From the NCBI GenBank assembly GCA_937944485.1, contig CALDYU010000003.1:62001-126000 (forward strand): 64,000 bases of DNA. Reading direction: 5' to 3'. Made by a program: the position numbers and the translations under genes. The notes under the pieces are model-generated. The model did not search any database. It was not told the origin of the DNA and saw only the letters and a program-made list of their open reading frames with translations. Origin of the DNA: an uncultured Flavobacteriaceae bacterium (GTDB lineage Bacteria; Bacteroidota; Bacteroidia; Flavobacteriales; Flavobacteriaceae). Positions within the stretch are counted from its first letter, which is position 1. Every line of letters begins with the position of its first letter. Below are positions 41,841 to 51,030 of the stretch, piece after piece.

Positions 41841-41872
41841 AAAAAACCTGATGAAGACGCATCAGGTTTTTT
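41841..41872. terminator. Bidirectional terminator between convergent genes
   Basis: A 13-bp perfect stem (AAAAAACCTGATG / CATCAGGTTTTTT) with a 6-nt loop has A/T runs on both sides. It can end both the TlpA gene (+) and the convergent LVIVD-like lipoprotein gene (-). Confidence 0.88.
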
Positions 41873-41894
41873 TGTTTTTTTTATTGCTGCAGGA

Positions 41895-43535
41895 TTAAAA
41901 CTTATTTCGAACATCATCAAAGTTGCCCTTGACCTCAGCCGTTGCGGCTTTTCGAACACTACCAAAAATATTAACTACCGAATCAGAACCTAAAAATTCA
42001 ATTGTCGCACCATCATTTAAGATTAGATCTCCGTAAATCGTTAAATTTCCTTCTACCTTAAATACGGCATCCTTATTAATAGTAACATTTTTTCTTTTGT
42101 TATTTCTACCAACAACGTAGGTGCCTCGCATTGCAAATACTGCACTTTCATTTATATTAGTGGCATTGCTAACCGTCCATGAACCGCAAAGTAGTAACTC
42201 GCCATTCACATTTACATTGTTAAATCGTTTCGATCCACGGTAGGCTAAGTTTTCTCCAGTATTAACGGTTAAATTTCTTCTTCCATTATATAATGGAACG
42301 TTAGCGCAACTAGCTTCTAAACTTTCACTTGGCCTATTTAACTTAATAATTTGCAAACCAGCTTTGCCAGAGGCTGCAAAAATATAATCTCCTTTAGAAG
42401 CAACATAATTGATTGATCCTTCCAATTCAATAATACCGACCAAATTGGTGTCATTATTATCTTGACTTTCAGAAAGACATAATCCCGCACCGCCATTAGC
42501 CATTAAGAGCACTTTATCATTTAATGCTACGGCATTGGTAACAATATCATTTTGATTAACACCATCTGGGTTTATCAAAATAGGCACACGTTCTAACAAG
42601 CTGCCAGACATAACATCGTATACCCCAGCTCCCTGAGAACCTTCTGATACGACTATTTTATTTTCCGAATAGTCTAAAGTACGCTTTGCAAAATCTCCGA
42701 AATCTGCATTTATAGATATTTCATTGATTACGTTAAAACTATCATCTAAAATTTGTATCCCTGTAGCTGCATTTAACACCGCTATAGAAGAACCCTGTAA
42801 AGACAAGGAACGTAAATCTTCATAAGCCTCCTCATTTTCAGCCGTCAAATCCTTTTTGGCATACGATTTTAAATAACCATCTTTTCCGCTAGTGACCAAA
42901 ATTGATGAAGCCGTCGTCTTCACATCAGTAGCATTAAATCCTTCTTGAAAACCATAAGAAATATTGCGAATATCAAAACGTCCGCTTGAAACAGGAATCT
43001 TGGCAACAAATGAATTCATATCAATGGTAGCTGATTTTTCAGAATCAAAACCGCCTGCCGCGTAGAGATATCCACTGTCATATTTTACAGAATTAATATC
43101 GGCATTCAAATAAAATATGCGTCCGGTAATTCGTGGATTATTAGGATTGCTAATATTAATAATATCAAGGGCACCAGAATATCCGTCTTCTACTGTATTA
43201 TAAGACACATAAGCATAATCTCCATCAAGATCAACATGAGACGCAGTTAGGTTTTCAACGCCAGATCGCGAAGGAGCCTTTATCTGAGCTACCAAGGTTA
43301 AGGGGTAGTCACCAGCGGGTTGTTCTTCTCTGCTTTTTGATGATTTACCGCTAATCGTATCTTCATCAGTTATATCTAATACGCCGGCATTATCATATAC
43401 AATACCATTAAGTAAAATTGATTCGCTGCTTTCAAGAACAACGTCAGACTGAAAATCGCTAAAAACTGTAGTTTCATCACTACATGAGACAGCGAAAAGC
43501 ATTGTGGCTATAACCACAAGGGAGACTCTTTTCAT
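41895..43535 (-). CDS. LVIVD-repeat-like beta-propeller lipoprotein
   Basis: A 546 aa predicted lipoprotein (start ATG 43535; MKRVSLVVIATMLFAVSC, lipobox AVSC). Repeats of the form GDYAYVSY...GALDIINISNPNNPRITG and YIFAASGKAGLQIIKL match the LVIVD/YVTN-type propeller. The C-terminal ~110 residues alternate short strands (NVNGELLLCGSWTVSNATNI; FKVEGNLTIYGDLILN) like a right-handed beta-helix. It is likely displayed at the cell surface or outer membrane. Function unknown. An upstream alternative start at 43604 lacks a sensible signal. Confidence 0.75.
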   Translation of the reverse strand: MKRVSLVVIATMLFAVSCSDETTVFSDFQSDVVLESSESILLNGIVYDNAGVLDITDEDTISGKSSKSREEQPAGDYPLTLVAQIKAPSRSGVENLTASHVDLDGDYAYVSYNTVEDGYSGALDIINISNPNNPRITGRIFYLNADINSVKYDSGYLYAAGGFDSEKSATIDMNSFVAKIPVSSGRFDIRNISYGFQEGFNATDVKTTASSILVTSGKDGYLKSYAKKDLTAENEEAYEDLRSLSLQGSSIAVLNAATGIQILDDSFNVINEISINADFGDFAKRTLDYSENKIVVSEGSQGAGVYDVMSGSLLERVPILINPDGVNQNDIVTNAVALNDKVLLMANGGAGLCLSESQDNNDTNLVGIIELEGSINYVASKGDYIFAASGKAGLQIIKLNRPSESLEASCANVPLYNGRRNLTVNTGENLAYRGSKRFNNVNVNGELLLCGSWTVSNATNINESAVFAMRGTYVVGRNNKRKNVTINKDAVFKVEGNLTIYGDLILNDGATIEFLGSDSVVNIFGSVRKAATAEVKGNFDDVRNKF

Positions 43536-43670
43536 TATAAGTAGGTTTAATAAAATTTGGCTTCTAAAGAAACGGGGAATTTGGAAGAAGTGTATTTCTA
43601 TCACTTCTTTTTCGATGAAATGCAGTTATTACTGCATTTTTATGGCAATTCGAGAGTTTTAGCTGACTAG

Positions 43671-44318
43671 TTATATTTTTCCCGTCTTCTCCATCAGCAA
43701 CAAAATAATTATTGGAATAGCCAAAAGAATGACCATTAAAGTTGAGGTGTATATTAGATCAGCATTAAAGAGTAAGGTCGTTACATAACCACCAACGGCT
43801 CCTCCAAAATGCGCTGTATGGCCTATATTGTCTGAACGTTTCTTCATGCCATAAATAGAATATAATAAATAACCTATACCTAAAACATAGGCGGGAATTG
43901 GTATTGCGAAATACAACAACAGACTCATGTCAGGTTGTAGTAAAATAGCCGAGTACAAAATACCCGTCACCGCACCACTGGCACCAACAGCACTGTAATA
44001 AGGCTCATCTTTATGAAAAAACAGTGCTAGTAAACTACCTGCTATTAGACTAACGAAATAGATAATTAAGAACGTCGCGTTGCCGAATCCTCTGATAACG
44101 ACATCACCAAAAAAATACAGGGTAAGCATGTTGAAAATCAAATGCATCATATCAACATGTAAGAATCCCGAGCTTAACATTCGTTCTTTTTGCCCGCCAA
44201 GTATACGTCGAATTTCGAACTTATAACGTTCAAAAAAAGCATGGTCATTAAACCCTTTTAAAGAAAACAATACATTCGCTGCGATAATTATTAATGTTAC
44301 TATTGCTATTCCACCCAT
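43671..44318 (-). CDS. Rhomboid family intramembrane serine protease
   Basis: A 215 aa six-helix protein. The catalytic Ser lies in GASGAVTG (about 112-119) and His in HTAHFGGAVGG (about 167-177), with the HLIFNM motif (about 59-64) in TM2. It cleaves transmembrane substrates within the bilayer. Its promoter is back-to-back with that of the divergent acyltransferase gene. Confidence 0.93.
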   Translation of the reverse strand: MGGIAIVTLIIIAANVLFSLKGFNDHAFFERYKFEIRRILGGQKERMLSSGFLHVDMMHLIFNMLTLYFFGDVVIRGFGNATFLIIYFVSLIAGSLLALFFHKDEPYYSAVGASGAVTGILYSAILLQPDMSLLLYFAIPIPAYVLGIGYLLYSIYGMKKRSDNIGHTAHFGGAVGGYVTTLLFNADLIYTSTLMVILLAIPIIILLLMEKTGKI

Positions 44319-44343
44319 TCCAATTTACACTAAGATTTAGCTT

Positions 44344-44361
44344 CAAATATAGCTATATTTG
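44344..44361. promoter_or_regulatory. Back-to-back -7 boxes forming a perfect 18-bp palindrome
   Basis: CAAATATAGCTATATTTG contains TATATTTG on both strands, one (44351-44344) directed to the rhomboid gene and one (44354-44361) to the acyltransferase gene, separated by only GC. The start codons are 26 and 18 bp away. Confidence 0.7.
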
Positions 44362-44378
44362 TGCCGATAATTCTTCGC

Positions 44379-45287
44379 ATGCAATTACTAATTTTCTTAT
44401 TGGCTTACCCTCTGTTATGGCTTATTTCAAAAATGCCAGATCCATTACTTTATAGCTTTTCTGATTTTGTTTTCTTTATCGCTTATAGGGTTATGAAGTA
44501 CCGTAGAAAAGTAGTAGCTGCTAACCTCGTACTTGTTTTTCCAGATAAATCAGAAGCGGAACGTAAGCAAATTGAAAAGAAGTTTTACAAACACTTATGT
44601 GATTCTTTTTTAGAAATGGTTAAAACCGTAAATCTTTCTAAAGAAGAAGTTGCCAAAAAATGTGTTTTAAAAAACGTTGCACTCATTCAAGAAATAGAGA
44701 AGAAAAAAAGTATTATCATCGTATGTGCGCATTATGGGAATTGGGATTGGCCTTTAAGTATCAAGAACTATGTTAGCTCTAAAAACTTTGCTGTTTATAC
44801 TAAAGTAAACAACAAATATTTCGATGCCTGGAGTCGCAAAGTTCGAGCGAGATGGAATACCATTTTAATTACGCAACAAGAAACCGTAAAGACCATTGTT
44901 AATAATAAACGAGACGGTATTAGAAGTATTTATGGCATGCTCAGCGACCAATCACCTCAGGTCAGCCGATCACAATACTGGCAAGATTTTATGGGAATTC
45001 GTGTTCCTGTTATTAATGGGGCTGAAACTCTGGCAAGAAAAATGGACTTCGCTGTCGTTTTTCTTAAAGTATCAAAAGTAAAACGTGGTTATTATAATGC
45101 CGAATTTATACCTATAACTACTGATGCTGCTTCAACTGAAAAAGGTGAAATTACAGATCGTTTTATTAACATGGTAGAAGCACAAATTAGAGAAAAACCG
45201 GAGTATTATCTGTGGACACATAAACGTTGGAAGCACAGAGGTAAGGAAGAAAAAAGAGCTAAAATTTTAGCAAAAAAATCTAAATAA
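44379..45287 (+). CDS. Lysophospholipid acyltransferase (LpxL/HtrB type)
   Basis: A 302 aa protein with one N-terminal membrane helix and the lipid A acyltransferase signature CAHYGNWDWPL (about 117-127, His and Asp catalytic), plus SDQSPQVSRSQYW and PVINGAETLARK. Members add secondary acyl chains to lipid A or related lipids at the inner membrane. ATG 44379 is preferred to GTG 44361, which overlaps the -7 box. The C-terminus is lysine-rich. Confidence 0.88.
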   Translation: MQLLIFLLAYPLLWLISKMPDPLLYSFSDFVFFIAYRVMKYRRKVVAANLVLVFPDKSEAERKQIEKKFYKHLCDSFLEMVKTVNLSKEEVAKKCVLKNVALIQEIEKKKSIIIVCAHYGNWDWPLSIKNYVSSKNFAVYTKVNNKYFDAWSRKVRARWNTILITQQETVKTIVNNKRDGIRSIYGMLSDQSPQVSRSQYWQDFMGIRVPVINGAETLARKMDFAVVFLKVSKVKRGYYNAEFIPITTDAASTEKGEITDRFINMVEAQIREKPEYYLWTHKRWKHRGKEEKRAKILAKKSK

Positions 45288-45302
45288 AAAAGAGCTAAAA
45301 TT
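45251..45302. repeat. 16-bp direct repeat spanning the acyltransferase stop codon
   Basis: AAAAAGAGCTAAAATT occurs at 45251-45266 (coding) and 45287-45302 (just after the stop). The first copy also overlaps the perfect palindrome GCTAAAATTTTAGC (45258-45271). It looks like a small tandem duplication. Confidence 0.5.
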
Positions 45303-45316
45303 ATTGATGTTTTTCG

Positions 45317-46705
45317 TTATAAACCTGCCACAGTCTTAATTTCTGCGATAATACGATCTGCTAGTTCGTCAGCTTCTACTTGGCTTTTAGCTTCAGTATA
45401 CACCCGAATAATAGGTTCTGTGTTCGATTTTCTAAGGTGCACCCAATTTTCTTCAAAATCAACCTTTACGCCATCAATAGTAGATATTTCTTCCTTTTGA
45501 TATTTTTCAGCCATTGTTTTCAATAGATCATCTACATCTAAATCAGGTGTCAATTGAATTTTCTTTTTACTCATAAAATAAGACGGATAGCTTGCTCTAA
45601 GTTCAGATACCTTACCTCCGTTTTCAGCCATAAGCATTAAAAACAAAGCGGTTCCTACCAATGAATCGCGCCCATAATGACTTTCAGGATATATGATTCC
45701 ACCATTTCCTTCTCCTCCTATAACTGCATTATTCTCCTTCATCTTTGTGACCACATTTACCTCACCAACTGCGGCAGCTTCATAAGAGCCTCCATGCTTT
45801 TCTGATATATCGCGCAGGGCTCTCGATGAAGACAGGTTTGAAACGGTATTTCCTTTTGTTTTTCCTAGTACATAATCTGCACAGGCAACTAAGGTATATT
45901 CTTCACCAAACATCTCACCATCATCACTGATAAATGCCAAACGATCTACATCTGGGTCAACAACAATTCCGAAATCTGCTTTCTCTTTGACTACCAATTC
46001 ACAAATATCTTTGAGGTGTTCTTTTAACGGCTCGGGGTTATGTGGAAAATGACCTGTTGGTTCGCAATACAATTCTACAACTTCAACACCAAGTGTTTTT
46101 AAAAGTTTCGGAATGGCAATTCCTCCAGTAGAATTAACACCATCCACCACAACCTTGAATTTTGCCTTACGAATGGTATCAGCATCAACCAATGACAAAT
46201 TCAATACTTCATCAATATGAATATCTATGTATGCATTATTTTTAGTAATGCTTCCTAGATCATCTACTTCGGCAAATTCAAAATTATCTTTTTCAGCAAT
46301 TTCTAAAATTAAAGCGCCTTCGGCAGCATTTAAAAACTCTCCTTTCTCATTTAATAATTTTAAAGCGTTCCATTGTTTTGGGTTATGACTAGCAGTGAGA
46401 ATGATACCCCCATCGGCTTTTTCTAATGGGACTGCAATTTCAACTGTTGGTGTGGTTGATAAATCTAAATCAATGACGTCGATCCCCAGTCCTACCAAAG
46501 TAGAAACTACTAGGTTTTGAATCATAGCACCAGACAATCTCGCGTCTCTGCCAATTACCACCTTTAATTTATCTTTTTTAGAATACCCCTTCAACCATAT
46601 ACCGTAGGCTGCAGCGAATTTTACAGCGTCAATGGGCGTTAGATTATCACCTGGCTTCCCCCCTATTGTTCCTCTAATACCCGAAATTGATTTGATTAGT
46701 GTCAT
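45317..46705 (-). CDS. glmM: Phosphoglucosamine mutase
   Basis: A 462 aa alpha-D-phosphohexomutase that interconverts glucosamine-6-P and glucosamine-1-P for cell-wall synthesis. Seen are SISGIRGT at the start, the phosphoserine loop TASHNPKQWNALKLLN, the metal loop DPDVDRLAF, the sugar loop GEGNGGII and the phosphate-binding RKSNTEPIIRVY near the C-terminus. The ATG at 46705 is chosen over a TTG three codons upstream. Bacteroidota GlmM-type and PgM-type enzymes are close, so phosphomannomutase activity is not excluded. Confidence 0.9.
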   Translation of the reverse strand: MTLIKSISGIRGTIGGKPGDNLTPIDAVKFAAAYGIWLKGYSKKDKLKVVIGRDARLSGAMIQNLVVSTLVGLGIDVIDLDLSTTPTVEIAVPLEKADGGIILTASHNPKQWNALKLLNEKGEFLNAAEGALILEIAEKDNFEFAEVDDLGSITKNNAYIDIHIDEVLNLSLVDADTIRKAKFKVVVDGVNSTGGIAIPKLLKTLGVEVVELYCEPTGHFPHNPEPLKEHLKDICELVVKEKADFGIVVDPDVDRLAFISDDGEMFGEEYTLVACADYVLGKTKGNTVSNLSSSRALRDISEKHGGSYEAAAVGEVNVVTKMKENNAVIGGEGNGGIIYPESHYGRDSLVGTALFLMLMAENGGKVSELRASYPSYFMSKKKIQLTPDLDVDDLLKTMAEKYQKEEISTIDGVKVDFEENWVHLRKSNTEPIIRVYTEAKSQVEADELADRIIAEIKTVAGL

Positions 46706-46724
46706 AAATCTCAAAAAGTTTTTG

Positions 46725-46732
46725 CAAATATA
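46725..46732 (-). promoter_or_regulatory. -7 box (TATATTTG) of glmM
   Basis: An exact TAnnTTTG match on the minus strand, 19 nt before the ATG, with TTTC about 17 nt further upstream as a possible -33 element. Confidence 0.6.
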
Positions 46733-46798
46733 AACGTATACATTCGAAACCTATTATGCTTCTTTGTAAATTCGGTATTGCGATCAGTAAATTCGTTT

Positions 46799-47383
46799 AT
46801 GAACTTTTTAGCGCACATTTATTTATCTTTTGGGGATGACGAAATAACTATTGGTAATTTTATTGCAGATAGTATTCGTGGTAATAAGTACAAACATTTA
46901 CCAGAGCGTGTACAAAAAGGGATTGTCTTACATCGCGCTATTGACTCTTTTACTGACGCACATCCAATTGTTCGAAAGAGTACAAAAAGGCTTCACAAAA
47001 ATTACAGTCATTACAGTGGTATCATCGTCGATATTTTTTATGATCATTTTTTAGCGAAAAATTGGAATCGCTATTCTGATACGTCATTAGGCGCCTTTGT
47101 TGATGATTTTTATGATCTCTTAGAAGATAACTATGAAATTCTACCAGTTGGTGTGCATCGAATGATGCCATATATGATTGCCGATAATTGGATTTTCAAT
47201 TATTCAAAAATGGATGGTATAGGTCGTGTTTTAAATGGCATGAACCGAAGAACCAAAAATAAATCGAAAATGAATTTTGCTATTCTAGATTTAGAAGCCC
47301 ATTATGGCGATTTTGAAAAAGAGTTTACCTCCTTTTTCGAAGAATTAACTACCTTTTCACATCAGAAATTTATCTCACTATAG
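46799..47383 (+). CDS. Acyl carrier protein phosphodiesterase (AcpH-like)
   Basis: A 194 aa HD-like helical protein beginning MNFLAHIYLSFGDDEITIGNFIADSIRG, the AcpH N-terminus with conserved His6 and Asp residues. YDHFLAKNW lies in the middle. It hydrolyses the phosphopantetheine arm from holo-ACP. ATG 46799 gives the family start; the upstream in-frame ATG at 46778 adds seven extra residues. It is an isolated gene upstream of ggt with a 34-bp gap. Confidence 0.87.
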   Translation: MNFLAHIYLSFGDDEITIGNFIADSIRGNKYKHLPERVQKGIVLHRAIDSFTDAHPIVRKSTKRLHKNYSHYSGIIVDIFYDHFLAKNWNRYSDTSLGAFVDDFYDLLEDNYEILPVGVHRMMPYMIADNWIFNYSKMDGIGRVLNGMNRRTKNKSKMNFAILDLEAHYGDFEKEFTSFFEELTTFSHQKFISL

Positions 47384-47417
47384 CAAACTGAAAACAAATT
47401 TAATGTCTTTAACACCC

Positions 47418-49103
47418 ATGAAAAAAATAATTATATCTGTACTATTTATTACTCTTTTTATTAACTGTAGACAACAACCCGTGGCACCTACAGGTCTGGT
47501 TACGGAAAAAGCTATGATAGTTTCCGCGCGTGAAGAAGCGTCGGCCATAGGTGTTGAAATTATGAAAAAAGGCGGCAATGCTTTTGACGCTATGGTTGCC
47601 ATGGAAATGTCACTTGTAGTAGCATACCCATTTGCAGGAAGCATTGGTGGAGGTGGTTTTATGGTATACCGCAAGGCAGATGGCGATGTTGGTGGTATCG
47701 ACTATCGCGAAAAAGCACCAATAGCAGCACACAAAGATATGTATCTAGATTCTTTAGGAAATGTGATACCTGGCATGAGTACCCAAGGTGCAACCGCAGT
47801 AGGAGTTCCTGGTACTGTTGCAGGAATTTTGGAAGTACACAAAAAATTTGGAAAATTATCTTTAAAGGAAATCTTTGAACCTGTAATCGCTTTGGCAGAA
47901 AACGGAGTGGTAGTGACAGAAAAACAGGAGAAACGATTGGCAAGTCAACGTGACAAGTTTATTGCCGTTAATGGAGATAGCACCAAATTTGCTCAAGAAT
48001 TTAAGCAGGGTGATATTATCAAATACCCAGCTTTGGCTAAGACTTTTAGAAGTATCGCTAAAAATGGACATGATGGATTTTACAAAGGAGAAGTTGCTCA
48101 AACACTTGCAGCCTTCATTCAAAGTAATGGTGGTTTTGTTACAGCGAATGACCTTGCCAAGTATCAAGCAAAATGGAGGCAACCAATAATATTTAATTAT
48201 AAAGATTTACGCATTATTTCAATGAGTCCGCCTAGTAGTGGAGGTGTCACCATCAATCAAATTTTTAAAATGATGGAGACGCATGATTTGGCTTCATATG
48301 GGCATAATTCTGCAAAAATGGTGCAACTTTTTACAGAAGCCTCACGACGTGCTTATGCGGATCGAAATTATTATTTGGGCGATCCTGATTTTGTTGACAT
48401 CCCCTTAGATGTCTTGTTGAGCAAGACCTATTTACAGGAAAGAATGGACAATTTTTCTTGGGATAAGGCGACTAAATCATCGGAGGTAGAACGTGGAAAT
48501 GTTCAAGTAATTGAGAGCATGGAAACTACGCACTATTCTATAGTTGATGATGAAGGAAATGCTATTTCGGGTACAACAACTTTAAATGGTGCTTACGGTT
48601 CGAAACTATATTCAGAAGAATTAGGGTTCTTTTTGAATAATGAAATGGATGATTTCAGCGCGAAGCCGGGTGTTCCAAATATGTTTGGTTTAATAGGTGC
48701 TGAAGCAAATAGTATAGCAGCGGAAAAACGAATGTTAAGTAGCATGACACCAACAATTGTGGAGAAAGGAGGAAAATTATGGATGGTTGTTGGAACTCCC
48801 GGAGGATCAACAATTATTACAGCTGTTGCACAAACTATTTTGAATGGTTATGAGTTCAATATGAGCATGCAAGAAGCGGTAAATGCGCCTCGCTTTCATC
48901 ATCAATGGCTACCCGATATGATTATTTTTGAGCCCGAAGGCTTTTCACCAGAGTTAAAGACCGAACTTAATGCTAAGGGTTATATTATCAGTGAAGATAG
49001 AACTCCAATAATTGGTAAAGTTGATGCTATTCGTGTATTAGCAGATGGAAAATTAGAAGGTGGCGCTGACAAGCGGGGTGATGATGCTGCAGTAGGGTAT
49101 TAA
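47418..49103 (+). CDS. ggt: Gamma-glutamyltransferase lipoprotein
   Basis: A 561 aa Ntn-hydrolase that transfers or hydrolyses gamma-glutamyl groups from glutathione and related peptides. The pro-enzyme cleaves itself before the Thr in METTHYSIVDDEGNAISGTT, giving large and small subunits. GTPGGSTIITAV and the N-terminal REEASAIGVEIMKKGGNAFDA motif are typical. ATG 47418 gives a clean lipoprotein signal (LFINC); ATG 47403 is also possible. It acts in the periplasm or at the outer membrane. Confidence 0.93.
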   Translation: MKKIIISVLFITLFINCRQQPVAPTGLVTEKAMIVSAREEASAIGVEIMKKGGNAFDAMVAMEMSLVVAYPFAGSIGGGGFMVYRKADGDVGGIDYREKAPIAAHKDMYLDSLGNVIPGMSTQGATAVGVPGTVAGILEVHKKFGKLSLKEIFEPVIALAENGVVVTEKQEKRLASQRDKFIAVNGDSTKFAQEFKQGDIIKYPALAKTFRSIAKNGHDGFYKGEVAQTLAAFIQSNGGFVTANDLAKYQAKWRQPIIFNYKDLRIISMSPPSSGGVTINQIFKMMETHDLASYGHNSAKMVQLFTEASRRAYADRNYYLGDPDFVDIPLDVLLSKTYLQERMDNFSWDKATKSSEVERGNVQVIESMETTHYSIVDDEGNAISGTTTLNGAYGSKLYSEELGFFLNNEMDDFSAKPGVPNMFGLIGAEANSIAAEKRMLSSMTPTIVEKGGKLWMVVGTPGGSTIITAVAQTILNGYEFNMSMQEAVNAPRFHHQWLPDMIIFEPEGFSPELKTELNAKGYIISEDRTPIIGKVDAIRVLADGKLEGGADKRGDDAAVGY

Positions 49104-49144
49104 AAAAGTTGAAAATAGCCTCAATCGTTTAATTTTGACTGTAA

Positions 49145-49858
49145 ATGAAAAAAATCTTTAGAATTACTTTAAAGGCTCTGATCTTTCTTGCGCTATTACT
49201 TCTTCTTCTTTTTGGAATTGGCTATTTGGTTTACGATAAAAAATTACCGACAGGCGTTATAGGAACTGAAGCTGATGCTTTGGCTCAAAAAATGTTAACT
49301 GCACTTCAAATCAACGAATATGAAAACACCCGATTTATCGAGTGGTCTTTTCTTAATGGAAAGCACCAATACAAATGGGATAAGCACAAGGGTAAGGTTG
49401 ATGTTTTATGGAGCGAAAATAAAGTAATTTTAGATCTAAATAATCCAGCACAAAGTATCGTCTATAGAAACAATAAAAAATTGATTGGACCAGATCGCAG
49501 TTCTTTTATTGAAACAGCACAATCGTATTTCAATAATGATTCTTTTTGGTTGGCAGCTCCTTTCAAAGTATTTGACAAAGGTACTATTCGAAGTATTGTC
49601 ACCCTTAAAAACAATGAAAAAGCACTCTTGGTTCTTTATACTAAAGGCGGATCAACCCCTGGTGATTCTTATCTTTGGAAGTTAGGGCCCAATGGCTTTC
49701 CAAAAAGTTTTCAAATGTGGGTAAGCATTATTCCTTATGGTGGACTAGAAGCAACTTGGGATGATTGGCAGATTATGGAAAGTGGCGCTTTTTTGCCTGC
49801 TTCACACCAACTAGGGCCGTTTACCTTAAATATGGGAAACGTTCGCGCATACCCTTAA
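49145..49858 (+). CDS. Membrane-anchored protein of unknown function
   Basis: A 237 aa protein with one N-terminal membrane helix (about 9-28) and a soluble domain with DKHKGKVDVLWSENKVILDLN and LGPNGFPKSFQMWVSIIPYGG. I do not recognise a named family; the alternating beta pattern suggests a lipoprotein-carrier-like fold exposed to the periplasm. It follows ggt by 41 bp and may be co-transcribed. It ends in a 4-bp TTAA overlap with the convergent channel gene. Confidence 0.72.
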   Translation: MKKIFRITLKALIFLALLLLLLFGIGYLVYDKKLPTGVIGTEADALAQKMLTALQINEYENTRFIEWSFLNGKHQYKWDKHKGKVDVLWSENKVILDLNNPAQSIVYRNNKKLIGPDRSSFIETAQSYFNNDSFWLAAPFKVFDKGTIRSIVTLKNNEKALLVLYTKGGSTPGDSYLWKLGPNGFPKSFQMWVSIIPYGGLEATWDDWQIMESGAFLPASHQLGPFTLNMGNVRAYP

Positions 49859-50937
49859 AAATCAGACAATCCGAATTCATTCAAAACGACTTCCCACTCT
49901 TGCGTTTCCGTAATTGCTAGTATTTGTTGTGATATCGTACGTTCTAAATCAGATTGCAAATTTGAAATTCCGAAAGCATAAAATTGCACATCGTATTTAA
50001 TGGGTAGTATTTGTAAATCTTGCAATTCAGGATCTTCTTGAATACGATATTTTAAAATGGGCTCGTCGTACATGAAAGCAGCAATCTCATTGTTTTTTAA
50101 AGCTTGTAGTCCGGGTATCACTCCTGAGTACCCATGCACATCTTTAAAGAAATGTTTATTTAAGTATTCCATAGCTCCTGAATTATTTATAGTGCCCACC
50201 TTTCGTTCTTTAAAAGCCATAAAATCCTCAGGGTTAACACTGAGTTGTCCTACAGTAAGATTAGAGGCAATACTTGCCGTTAAACCTGAAATAAACAGCA
50301 GCCCACTAAACATCAATACAAGCGCTGAAATCTTGCCCATTTTTGTTTTTGGCGCCTTATCTCCATATCCGACCGTAGTTAAGGTTACGGCAGACCACCA
50401 AACGCCATCCCAAATTCCTTTTCCTCCAGTACGAAAATGATCTGGATTCGCTTTACGTTCAAAATACCACCCCGCCAATCCGAAAAGAAAAATTATCAAT
50501 AGTAATACAAAAAGACCCTTTAAAAAATCTTGATTAAAAAATTGAACAACAAAGCCCACAAATTTCTCTAAAGTACTTGCTTCTGATATGGCAATAGATG
50601 AATGAGCGGCGTAATACGAACTTGTAAAATTAAAAACCTTACTGCGCTCACTCGTAACGGTTAATGGGTTTATGCTAACGTCGATCTCTCCCTTTTCAAG
50701 AGCGGTTAACATTTCTTGAAAAGGCAATTGAACCATTTTATAAGGCAAATCAAGTTGATCAGCGGCTTGCTGCCATAGCCAAACATTGATTCCTATAATT
50801 TCACCTTCTGTCTTTATAATGAAAGGTGGCGCACTCGTATACCCCACTAATAGGGTGTCTTTTGAGGTGTCATTTTCTTGCGCAAAAAATGAAATCGTAC
50901 TTAGAAGTAGAAAACAACAGGCGACTTTTTTAAACAT
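49855..50937 (-). CDS. Prokaryotic ionotropic glutamate receptor-like potassium channel (GluR0 type)
   Basis: A 360 aa protein with a signal peptide (1-20). An S1 half of a periplasmic amino-acid-binding domain follows (about 29-125, with TVTSERSKVFNFT; Arg98 aligns with the carboxylate-binding Arg). Next come a TM helix (139-158), a pore loop with the K+ selectivity filter TTVGYGD (187-193), a second TM (203-226), and the S2 half (about 230-355, with YDEP; Asp291 aligns with the amine-binding acid). This is the inverted K-channel inserted into a binding protein, as in Synechocystis GluR0. ATG 50937 is used; an upstream alternative start at 51105 has no signal and overlaps the divergent gene. 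Confidence 0.9.
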   Translation of the reverse strand: MFKKVACCFLLLSTISFFAQENDTSKDTLLVGYTSAPPFIIKTEGEIIGINVWLWQQAADQLDLPYKMVQLPFQEMLTALEKGEIDVSINPLTVTSERSKVFNFTSSYYAAHSSIAISEASTLEKFVGFVVQFFNQDFLKGLFVLLLIIFLFGLAGWYFERKANPDHFRTGGKGIWDGVWWSAVTLTTVGYGDKAPKTKMGKISALVLMFSGLLFISGLTASIASNLTVGQLSVNPEDFMAFKERKVGTINNSGAMEYLNKHFFKDVHGYSGVIPGLQALKNNEIAAFMYDEPILKYRIQEDPELQDLQILPIKYDVQFYAFGISNLQSDLERTISQQILAITETQEWEVVLNEFGLSDF

Positions 50938-51030
50938 GATAAGTTGTAGTGGTTGATTCGTTTTAAAGATACACTTTTTGATAAAATCGTACGATTCAAA
51001 ATACTTTCCTACCTTCCGTAAAAAGAACAG

